Part shown: positions 46,041-58,000 of the stretch, piece after piece
Layout: each line of letters begins with the position of its first letter
How positions within the stretch are numbered: the first letter of the stretch is position 1
Notes under the pieces: generated by a model
The model's input: only the letters and a program-made list of their open reading frames with translations
Databases searched by the model: none
Told to the model about the DNA's origin: nothing
Program-made: the position numbers and the translations under genes
Source: Agapetus fuscipes
Taxonomy: Eukaryota > Arthropoda > Insecta > Trichoptera > Glossosomatidae
Length of the DNA: 64,000 nucleotides
Reading direction: 5' to 3'
Assembly: GCA_951799405.1 (NCBI GenBank)
Contig: OX637339.1
Span: 4,216,001-4,280,000 of the forward strand

Positions 46041-49000
46041 CCACGGAATGGATGGTCATCACGGAAGAGGACCAGACCTTCGAGAATGGCACGGTGCACC
46101 AGGTTTCCTATCCCAGGGTTGCTACTATGATGGCTTTTGTCTGTGCCGTCGTTTTCATCGTCGTGGGAGTAATAGGTATGTTGAATTTGTTTTACACAAT
46201 GTTTGTTTTTCGCAATGCATTTTCTTTTGATAAAAAATTGTGTCCCGGAAAATTTAAATTGTATATTTTTCCATTCGATATTATTTTTGCTTATTTTTTT
46301 CTTTCCATTAAAAATTTAGGTAGTTTCGCAAAAAAAAATTATAATAAAATGTAAATACATAAATAAAAATGTATAAAAAGTTTATAATTTAAGATTTAAT
46401 GCATGCCCACATACAGATTCGTGTAAATCAAAGCCTACACATACTGCATGTGCATTATGCAATTACAAAATAATCAAACAAATCTACAATGAACATAAAC
46501 TCTGCAAATGTTGCCAAACTGAAGGTTCTCAATGTTTTAACCAACAAATCTAGTATTACTTTTTGCATCATTACATATATTTTTTGTAATTGACTGAAAA
46601 TTTAATTAATCAAACATGCCTACTTATTTAGATTTAAAATCTTTTTTGTCCCATGGCAATAATATTTACGTAGGATAGACATATTTATTTACTGAAAATC
46701 TTAGACAATAGAGATACCAATAAAAACAATATTTTTCTATCCTATTAAAACTTTTTGATCAATGAAAAAAAAGGAAAACAAAAAAACGGCTGTCTACCTA
46801 TAAATAAGCTAGAGGTCTAAGGTTCGTTTCCCAACGAGGGCGTCACATATCATTTTCCTTTTTCGTGTTTTCGTCTAAACCTCATTGTACCGGCAATGTT
46901 TACTCAGCCTCCACAAGAAACAAAACCCTTACCTCCCACTTTTTGTGAAATGGCAGGCGCACTGATCACGTATGTAAAAATAAATTGGCACCTCTGGCCA
47001 AAAATAATTATGTATTTACATAACTTCATCGAAGTTTGAACTTAAAACAAGAAAGTAAAAAGAATAATTACCTACATTTTTTTTCGATTGACGATGTGAA
47101 TTACCATAGACAAAATTGTGTCGTCACACAGCCGGGTTGCTAGCGAAAACGCAAACAAATATTATGTTATGGGTTGCTAAGGAATGTTGTCCCAAACAAG
47201 TGTTACATATTTTGCTCATCGAGGAAAGTGTATTTTTTTTAAAGAAAGCCTGTGCGGGAGACTCCCTAGATTCAAGAGACTCTAGGGGTCTATGACACTT
47301 GTTATAGTGCCGCAGAGGTGTTGGTGATGTGGCATTTGTCCACTATAACAAATTCATGTTTAATATGCATATTAAAAATATTGGACTCGGAACATTTTTG
47401 AATTTGAAGCTTTTCAAAAAGACTGCCGCGTTCTTAGCAGCTAATAACAAAATATTTGTACACATTTTCCATAGCAATCCGGTCGGTTGACGACACGATA
47501 CTCTCTATGTCAATCTACGTGTGGACCTTATTTAAGTAATGAAATCTTATTTACTTTTATCATATTTTTTAATCCAAAATCAGGGTTAAATCAATTTTTT
47601 GGATAGAAAAACTGACTTTAAATCTGCGTATAAATTACAACCTTTTTATGAATAAGAGCTAAGGTTTTCTTTTCCATTAAACCGGTAATAAAACAGAGAT
47701 ATCTATTATAAGAATGGCTTTTAGCCGTGACAAACCTTGATACAAAGGTGACACATAATTTTCCCATAAAACCATGAGTATTTCTAGATAGATTATTATT
47801 AATCAAATAAGGCGTTCCAGTATCAGATACAAGATAAGACTGATACTGCCGATAATACAGGTATTATTGCGTAGACTCCTTATAATGAATTAAACTACGT
47901 CACTATTTATTTACTTAACCAGGATTGACTTATTAGAATGGTATAAGGCTCATCTTTTGGCGACCTTCCCTGAAACAGGGGTGACATTGGCAAAGTGAAC
48001 CATTTTTTGGAATGAAAAAAACCGGATGTTACTGACCGTGGAAAGAGAAGAACGATTTTCTCTACGTTTCGTCACAGTCATATCCGACGTCTTCGCGAGG
48101 CGTGTCTTCTACAGAGAAGAAACACGAACTGTTGAATTATTGTTGTTTGACTATTAATTGTACCTACAACCTTCGACCTCGAGCAAACAACAATAATTTA
48201 ACAGTTCGTGTTTCTTCTCAGTAAAAGACACACACCTCCTGAAGACGTCGGATATGACTCTGATAAAACGTAGAGAAAATCGTTCTTCTCTTTCCACGGT
48301 CAGTAACATCCGTTTTTTTTCATTCCAAAAAATGTACCATAATCATAATTTAATTTTTTTAAAAGTGAACCATTTCTACAGTATGGGTGATCAGTCACCC
48401 ATAAATATAATAAATCAACCTATATGTCAAGCAATAACAAAATATTTATTTGCCTTTTACCGAGCAACCCAGCCGGGTGACGTCACAATGTTATCTATGT
48501 CAAATCACGGACAATCCTGCGACAAGCGGATAACTTACAACATCTGTTGTAAGCCTTTTGTATTTCCTATTTATTTTTTAACATTTTTTTGTATTTTCCA
48601 TCCCACAGGATCTGAAAAAAAAGGGTACGACAAGGTTAAAACAATAAACAAATTTGTTGCCACGCTTGCCAGTAATTTATACAAATTAAAATTTAATTTA
48701 AACGTCTGACGACACATTTCAAAACGATAGTTTATTTATGAAATTGTGTGCGTTACTTACATGTGGTTTGCTTTTAAAAAAATCTAGCATGTGTACACCA
48801 GATTTAACCGAAATATTGTTTTAATAGATGATAGTACCGAAGTAACTAAGATGAAAATGATCTTATCAAAATATTAGTCATACAAATGGTTGTTAGGCGT
48901 GGGAAAAACTTTTTTTGTTTGTTGGTATGAAGCTGACCATCCATACTGTAAAAAATGGTTAACTTTTTCAAATCGCCATCTTAAAGATAAAACTGAATAA

Positions 49001-52000
49001 GTGCAGATACACTGATACGAGAAATCGTTGATTAAACCTTTTCTTGGGACTTATAGGTTGGTATGCGGTTGACCACCCATGCTGTAGAAAATGGTTCACT
49101 TTGCCGATGTCACCCCTGTTTTAGGGAAGGTCGGCAGGAGTTACAGGGTGTATGTCCATTAGAGATTTGGTTTTTATGTTGTAGTTCACATGCGGCATGC
49201 ACAAGCGCGAACTTGTACGTGACTGCTTGTAAGAATGCATATAATGTGAATCCCTAATGCAACATATCCTTGTAACTTAGATTATATTGGGGGTAACTTC
49301 TCACAGTAACTGAACAAATTTTAAAGAAGTGCTCATGAAAAACTCTACTACTAGATTTGTTTACTAGTAGAAACTACAGGATTTTCACACATTTTTAGTG
49401 GCTTGTCTCGTAGAAAATAGGAAAAAGAAATGGTGAAATTAATTTTACTGTCTACTGCGATATTGCGCTCCTAGCTACATCAGCGGTTTCGCAGTAATCC
49501 TATCCTTTATACCAGGCCTGTCCAACATACGGCCCGCATACCTAAGCCTTTCACCCGGACCGCGAGACATCAATAGTTATTGCGCAATAAGTCCAATCAT
49601 TGGTATCGTCGAGCGGATAAGGCGTTTGCACTCGAATTTGCGTTATTGAACAAGCACAAGTTTGAACCCCGCCTTCGCGGTGTCAACGTATTAAATAAAG
49701 AATAATTAATTGTTTATGTTTAATACCTATTTCTGGCCAGGTAAAACTCTTACAAAAAATAGTCACTTATCCTGTGTGTTGTTAGATGGCTTGGTACTTG
49801 TGGTCTAGCAGCAATTCCACAAGGAGTAGGAAGATTCGAATTTCAAAATTTGAATTCATTTCACACTTATGTTTACGTTCCATTCAATTTAAAATTGCAG
49901 CATAGGCATTTTAAAAATGCGTTCGATTTTTAAAATTCTTAAGTGAGCGCCTGTCAACAAAAAATATTTATATCAATAAATTATTATATTTATATCAAAA
50001 TAATATTTATATCAATAAATAAATAATAGACTAATCGTCCATGCACATAAAATGAAACGTACCTACCTACAAACCTAAATTTGGAACTAACTAAGAAATG
50101 GCGGTTGATCTGTAATGCTGGCGGTTAAAGCTGAGGCTTTAAATTTTTTTTGTTATATATATTTTGTAGTTTTTTAATTTTTTACTGTTTAATTGTTTAG
50201 AGTTTATTTGTTTTATATATTTGAATGTATTAATTGCTTGTATTCCTTGACTGATAGGTTGGTATGCGGCTGACCACCCATACTGTAAAAAATGGTTCAC
50301 TTTGCCAATGTCACCCCTGCTTCAGGGAAGGTCGGCAAGAGTTGCAGGGCTTATGTTCATTTGAGATTGGGTTTTTTATATTGTAGGTCCACATGCGGCA
50401 TGTGTAAGCGCGAAATTATGCATGTCTGCTTGTGGGAATGCATTTGATATGAATCTCAAATGATACATATCTTTGCAGCTTAGATTTAGATTTAGATTTA
50501 GAATGCCACCATATTGTAAAATTACATTTTTGTTAGTTCTAAGTGAAGTTAGCTAAATTTCTGATATTTGAAGAAGTGTGTATTTTGTTGAAGAAGTAAT
50601 AAACATTTATTGTAAGAATTTAAGTTCCTTGACTTATAGGTTGGTATGCGGCTGATCACCCATGCTGTAGAAAATGGTTCACTTTGCCAATGTCACCCCT
50701 GTTTCAGGGAAGGTCGGCAAGAGTGGCAGGTTGTATGTCTACGTGAGTTTCGGGTTTTTATATTGTAGGACCATATGCGGCATGTTTAAGCGCGAACTTG
50801 CAAGTGTCTGTTTGTGAAAGTGCATGTAATGTGAATCTTTAATGTTACAAATATTTTGCAACTTAGATTACATTACATTAGAAGGCCCTAGAGTCGTAAC
50901 AGCGCCCTCTAAATTTATTTTAAGCCTGTATGGGTGTTCAACCTCATGCCAGCTTATTAGTCAAGCATACCCATTATAATATAACTGGAAATTAAAAAAT
51001 ACATTTTTTTCAAACTAAAACTAAGTGTATAGTACATTTACATAGGTAATCATTATAGAAATGACTATGTCGTATAGTATCAAATACAGCAATCTAGGAT
51101 TGTTTTAAAGTAAGATAAATACATAGAAATAAAAAGAAAAGCATTTACTTTCTTTCCATATGTTTATCTCATTAAAAAAAAAACTTAGATGGCTGCTTTT
51201 GGTTTTATACGAATCGTTTGTCACCTTTAAATCCTAAAACGAGCTACAGACTTCTGAAATATAATTGAAAAAAATAGCTTAGGGCCGATTTTTCAATGGT
51301 CAGATAAACAGTCAGTTAAGGTTTATTCCACAGTTAACAAGATTTTGAATTTTTCAATTGACAGTTAGGCTGTATCGGCCCGTTAAGTTCCCTATCTGTC
51401 GAATAAACTTATCTGCCCCTTTACTCCGCCGTTAGCGCGCTAACTGTCAAATAAATTGACATTTCTGTCACAGCGCGCGTCTAATATTTGTAGGTTGTCT
51501 TCGTTTTTGTGGTCTTTTCTTGTGAAAATATGGATATTTTTGATTTAATTGACGATGAAGTAATAGAAGAAGATTATGCAGTGGTAAATTATTTAAATCC
51601 ATGCAGAATTGTCAGAGAAAGACCTGATAATATGTCTGTATGGGACGATAAGGAATTTCAACGAAGATTTCGTCTGGAAAAAAGTACTGTGCAATTTTTA
51701 TTAACTCGTATTGGAAGTAAAATCACCAATACAACAAACAGGTAAGAACCAATAACAGTTCTTGAATAAAATAAATGCGATCTTTAGAAACTTTTAGTAC
51801 ATAAGTACCTTTATGTAGTGACATACAAAAAGTGTTTTATTTTTCAGGAATGAATCTATTTCACCGTTACAGAAACTACTGATAACTTTGCGGTTCTACG
51901 CTTGTGATAGTTTCTACATTACTATTGGTGATTTTGCTGGAATACACAATTCAACGACATACAAAATTATAAAAAAAGTGAGTGAAGCAATCGCTTCACT

Positions 52001-55000
52001 TCGGAAGGAATTCGTTAAATTGCCAGCCAACAGAGAAGAAATGTTATCAATACAAGCAGGGTTTTATAATATCGCCCGATTTCCAAGGGTCATAGCTGCA
52101 TTGGATTGTACACACATCAAGATTATTTCCCCAGGTTAGTAAGTGTATAGGCAAATGTCCTTTTCATTAAACTATTCTTAACTCCTATGGGAGTCCATAT
52201 AATGTGTGTAAGATTCCATCCACACCCAAGCCAAAGAAGTGGTCACAGCAATGTATGTGCAGAGAGCAATGTTACTGTATCCTGCCGCCGTTCCACTAGG
52301 GGTGGCCGGTACTTCCGCAGATGCGACTTCACTTTTTTCTGTCCTTGCATACCTATGTCATCTCTTCAACATTCATCACTTTCTTCTTACATACTCTTCT
52401 CTTATTCTCACTCTGCGCGCTTCATTTTTTCACAATCTTACCTATTTGGTCTATCCATTCCTTCCTCGGTCTTCCCCTTCCACGCTCCTCTGTACACTTT
52501 CTTCATTAGTCGTTCATCAGCCATTCTTTCAAGATGTCCGAACCATCTCATTGTGCTTTTTTGTACTTTCATTCATGTGCTTATCAGTTATTATATTTTT
52601 TAGGTGGGAATGGTGCAGAAGACTACAGAAATCGAAAAGGTTTCTTCTCATTAAATGTGCAAGCTATGTGCACTAGTGACTTAAAATTTGAAGATATTGT
52701 AACAAGATGGCCAGGCTCAACGCATGACAGTCTAATATTCTCAAACTCTGCGGCCAAGTTTCACTTCGACAATAATAGATTTCAAAATGGGGTTGTCTTA
52801 GGAGACAGTGGATATTTTTTAAATAATTATTTACTGACTCCGCTAAGTGATCCTCACACAGAAGTAGAAAGGCTATATAATGAGTCTCATATCCGTACTC
52901 GAAATGTTATTGAGAGATGTTTTGGGGTGTGGAAAAGAAGATTTCCTGTTTTAAGTATGGGCCTGCGATGTCGAATCCCTCTCGCTCAAGACATTATTGT
53001 AGCAACAGCAGTATTACATAACCTAGCAAGAAATAGAAATGAGAGGGAGCCACCTGCAGACCCTGAAGTCCACATACCACAACAACCACAATTTGAAACA
53101 GTTGTTGTTGACCAGCCAGAACACCAGCGTAATAGTACAAGGGACTCTATGTTAGAATATTTTGAAAGTCTAATCAACTAGTAATAATTTACTTTGAACT
53201 GTACCTACTGTTTTAAATAAAAATCATTAAAGTATTATTCAAATGTTATTTTTATTACACATATATTTGCATTACACTTAACTTTACCTTACAAGAATAC
53301 ATAATTATAGGAAAAAATTGAGGTCTATAATCTATAATCTAAGTTGCAAGGATATATTCATTTAATAAAGCTCTCAAATGAATGCCTACCAACAAACACG
53401 TGTAGTTCACGCTTACAAAATATGCTGAATGTGTACTTAGAAATAAAATCCAAACCTCAAATGAACATAAGCCCTACAACTTTTGCTGACCTTCCCCGAC
53501 ACAGGGGTGACATTGGCAAAGTGAACCATTTTTACAGTATGGGTGGTCAGCCTCATACCAACCTATAAGTCAAGGAATACAATTAATAAATAACATTTAA
53601 GTATAACAAAAGAACAAAACCTTAAAAAGAAATCTATACAAAAAAAAGTCAATTTCCTGTACAAAAAAATGTAACAAATTAATAAACCAACATTGCAGAT
53701 TAGCCGCCACTTCTTTCTGTCCTTGCATACTTCTTTCATTCCATCCAGAGTCATAACCTTTTTCATACAAGCTCTCCTTTTATTATGACTGGATATCCCA
53801 TTCATTCGCTATTTCAGAAATTTGATCCATCCATACTTTTCTCAGTCTTCCTCTAGACTGCTTTTAAATTCATGTTTCATAATTCACACAGGCAGGATTT
53901 GTAGTCGGGCTTAACAACATACAAGTTATGCAATTTTTCATAAACAAGAGAGAACAGCATTACAATATGTGGACTATATTATGTTTGTCACATCAGTATG
54001 CTTGATTTTACAATACTTTACTTTACTTTACTTTCTTCGGCTCATAAGCCTTGAAGGCTCAGGGCCTCCCGCACCACAATCCTCCAGGCTGATTTTACAA
54101 TAGTCAAACAAAAAGCCTACATTTTTAATCTTCATTTACCAATATCTAAATTATTTGAGATAAAAAGAAAAACCACTTTGTTTTAGATTACTATGAGTAT
54201 TTTATTTTATACCACAACCTGTTTCGCAAACATCCGTTTGCATCATCAGGTGGATAAATTAATCCACCTGATGATGCGAACGGATGTTTGCAAAACCGGT
54301 TGTGGTATATAAAATAAAATACTCATAGTAATCTAAAACAAAGTGGTTTTTCTTTTTATCTCTTAAGATGAACGATTACAAAGTTAATGCCTCTACAATC
54401 AATAAAATTCTAAATTATTTGTTTGGAAATGCACAATATTAGTCAGCAGACATATAAAATTAGTTGTAAACTTGTAAATTTAGTAGTAATTAGCTGCAGG
54501 TTGTCGACTCCTGGTGTAGTCGAATAAAAAACATGTTAGAGTTCATGAAAAGAGGCAGCTCTGCAGAGGCTCTCGCCACTCCTAGTGGAATAGCAACAGA
54601 TTTACAGTTACAGTTACAAATGCCCACAATTTTTCAACTGATGTACTTGTATTTCATGTATTTCTTGTTTTCTTTTTTCCTCATTATTCATAAATAAGAC
54701 TTTCAAATTGTGCTCCTTCATTTTCAAATCGTGCTCCTTCATTTTCAAATCGTGCTCCTTAGTTGCAATTTCTTTCTGAAGCTCCACTAACTCTAAGCGA
54801 GCTTTTGTTAATTGGTCTAATTTTGCAGTTACTCCTGCTTTAGTAGTTTTTTGATAAACAGCTGCTTTTAAACCTGGATTTATCTTACTTTTTAAGGATT
54901 TCGGATTCCACGAAGACCAATTCTTTTCTGTAAACATAATAAGTTGTAATAATTTTATAATAAATTAGATGAATGGATAACAAGATCAGTAAAGAGGTTT

Positions 55001-58000
55001 TTACACTGAACACACCTTTTTGAGTGTCTTCAATTTCCATTTCCTGTACTTGCACGGGTTGATGGGTGACCAACAGGGGATCTTCATCTAAAAATCAAGT
55101 TAAGAATGAGGTCCACGCGTGACTTCCCAAAGACAATACTAAATAAGATATTAAGGCTTACACGGCTAGCTGCTGATGCTGGAGAGGTGTTTTCCGGGAC
55201 CTGTTGCCGTGTTGTGTGGGAGCTGGAGCTTTTCGCTCAAGTCTACGATGGGCTTCTTCCAGTGGTGAAGTGATGGAGATGATGTTTGTGAAATCTGTGA
55301 TGAAAATATGAGTACACTTGGGGTATAAGAATGACAAGGAAGACACTTGTGAGTTGTCTAAGTGAGCAGAGACATCTATCAACTGTTCAGTGTACTCATA
55401 TTTTCATCAAGTGTACTCAAAGGTACCCCAAGTGTACTCATATGTTCATCAAGTGTACTCAAAGGTACCACAAGTGTACTCATATTTTCATCAAGTGTAC
55501 TCAAGGGTACCTCAAGTGTACTCATATTTTCATCACAGATTTCACAAACATCATCTCCATCACTTCACCACCACATCTCGCTGAAGAAGCCCATCATAGA
55601 TATGGGTGAAACTCCGGTAGTTCCAGCTCCCACAGAAAACGGCAACAGATCCAGGAAAACAGCTCCCCAGCATCAAAGATAATATTGTGTCGTCACCCGG
55701 CCGGGTTTCTAGGGGAAAAGAATACAAATGTTCTGATATTGGTTGCTATTTTAGACGGTCCCATACAAGATTGACGTCAGCTCGCCGAGAAAAAACTTCA
55801 AGATTAAAAAATAATCCAACCTCATTTCATGTATTGCTTTTTCATACCATGTAGGTACATTAGCTACATAAATAATACCTGAAAACTTTAGAAGAGACAA
55901 CCCTGCATAAAAAATAAAATTGACGTACCATTTTCAATTTCATAGTTGACAATTTCAAGTGGTAGGCAAACGTCATCATTTTCTAAAACAAAAAAAGAAA
56001 TATTAAGGCCCGTCTTCCATATTATAATTAAAGGCAGTTGAATATCTGGTAGTAGGTAGAGAGATAGATTTAGATTTAGAATCAATTGACAATCAATAGT
56101 CAAGTCGATAGCTCAGTTGGTACAATGCTTGCATTCTATGCCGTGAGCTTGGGTTCGAATCCCGCCGAGGGTGTCTGAACCTTAAATAAAAAGAACCGGC
56201 AAGGTTTACTCAGCCTTCACAAGAAATGAGTACCAGCCCCCTCGGGAGCTGGGAAACCCTCCACTTCACTGAATTGGTTGGCGTAAGGCCGGCCTCCTTA
56301 CCTATAAAAATAAATAGGTTCACTCCCCATATGCGACCCCTTCGGGGATAACGCGGCAAGAAGTTACACTATATGTGTGGCTTAGTTGCGTTTTATTACA
56401 ATAAAGTGTAAGTGCATAAATACAATGTCTATTAAATTTCCATAATAATAATACTATACCTTCACATGAAGTGAAAGAAACATTGGGTTGCATTGGCAAT
56501 TCTTGCAGGACGATTTCGGTAGTCTCTATTGGTTCTGAAAAAAAAAGATACAGCTATGAAAAAAAACTAAAAGAAGCTGATGAAATGTGTGAGTGAGTCA
56601 AATTTAGGTTTATTATTTTCCATCATGTTTGAAGAGTAACTAAAAATATGTAAGACCTCATACCTGGAATGTTGTCACTGTCATTGCGTGCATCTAGTCC
56701 AGTGATGTTTGAACATATTGAAATGACTTTCTCCTCAATTTCGGTGAAGTCTGGGGCTGAAGAGCGCCCGCCCCCAGTTTTATACAGTTGCTGCCGATGT
56801 GCTGCCATCGATTTTTTTGTCCCTTTTTTTATACTTTCGTATTTTAGTTTTAGGCTCTTCGTGCCCCGTACAGTAACGCCTGAAGCGGCATTAAACAATG
56901 AAGCAACTTTATTCCAAGCTGCTTCCTTCTCTCTATTTGTCACAGCATCAGTCTTTTTATTTTCGATGATAGACCGATGATTTGCCACCAATTCAGCCAA
57001 AATCCGAACTTCGCTCTGACTAAAGTTCGTCGAGCGTTCGCGTTTCACAATATCTTCCATTATTTTAAAGTTTTTAAAAAAGTAAATCCAAATAGCATGC
57101 AGGCAAGCCGACAAGATTTAAGGTTATGATTTACGTCATATTTTGACACCGTCTGTCATGGCTTCGAAGTCCTCTATCTCTTTCTAAAGTAACAAAACGT
57201 GCATAAGCGTGTCTCGCTCTCGCAGATGGTGTGACGCAAGTCTGAGCTAGTCACACAAAATCAGTCAGATAACTATCTAACCGTTATCTGGGGTTTGAAA
57301 AATTGGAAAGTTTTATTCGTCCATTAAAACCTCAGATAAATTTAACGGACAGTTAGCTATTTGATTGTTTATCTGACCATTGAAAAATCGGCCCAAAATG
57401 ATAGTCTGGGTTCTTTGCTTTTGGTGGAGGAAGTGAGATTCGGAGTTTATTTATTTTACTATCTGATACATATTTAACAGATTTGTACCTAGCTAGTCAC
57501 AAATCGACCCCTCACATGTAAACTATCGTATCTTCAAAAACTTATTTTGTTGGATGATGTTTTTACATATGATTATTTTGTTGTGTATGTTCCTTTACTT
57601 ATGTGGCTAGTATGCGGCTGACCACCCATACCGTAGAAAATGGTTCACTTTGCCAATGTCAACCCTATTTCAGGGAAGGTCGACAAGAATTGCAGTGCAT
57701 GCCCTTTAACCTAAGTATGGAATATTGCATAATTAACTCACTTCGATTGCGTAAATGTATCGAATATACTGTTACGAATGTGTGATTGTGTGTCTGTTTA
57801 CTTTTACTTGTGTATATGAGACCATGCTAAAATAAGAATATTCTAGCATGGTCTCACGTGTGCCGGAATAACTCTTATACACTTATAGATAGAGACCAAG
57901 ACTTCAATCTTTGCAAGAAGACTTGTGTCGGAGCTGTCGAGCAATACAGTACTAAAGTTAGCTCTGTGAACGAATCAAATATGAACGAAATCATACAATA

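Larger units (their letters stand above)
51282..57394. mobile_element. Complete two-gene PIF/Harbinger transposon (6.1 kb)
   Basis: The ends are 29-bp perfect inverted repeats beginning GGGCCGATTTTTCAATGGTC. The left flank is TTA, the right AAA, so the 3-bp duplication is imperfect or mutated. It encodes a HARBI1-like nuclease on the plus strand (51530-53181) and a Myb/SANT-like protein on the minus strand (57060-54614), the two-protein arrangement of animal Harbingers. Both spliced frames appear open. The element lies within intron 1 of the receptor gene and holds secondary insertions at 52265-52560, 53333-53850, 54157-54362, 54553-54618, 55165-55682 and 56101-56399. Confidence 0.9.
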
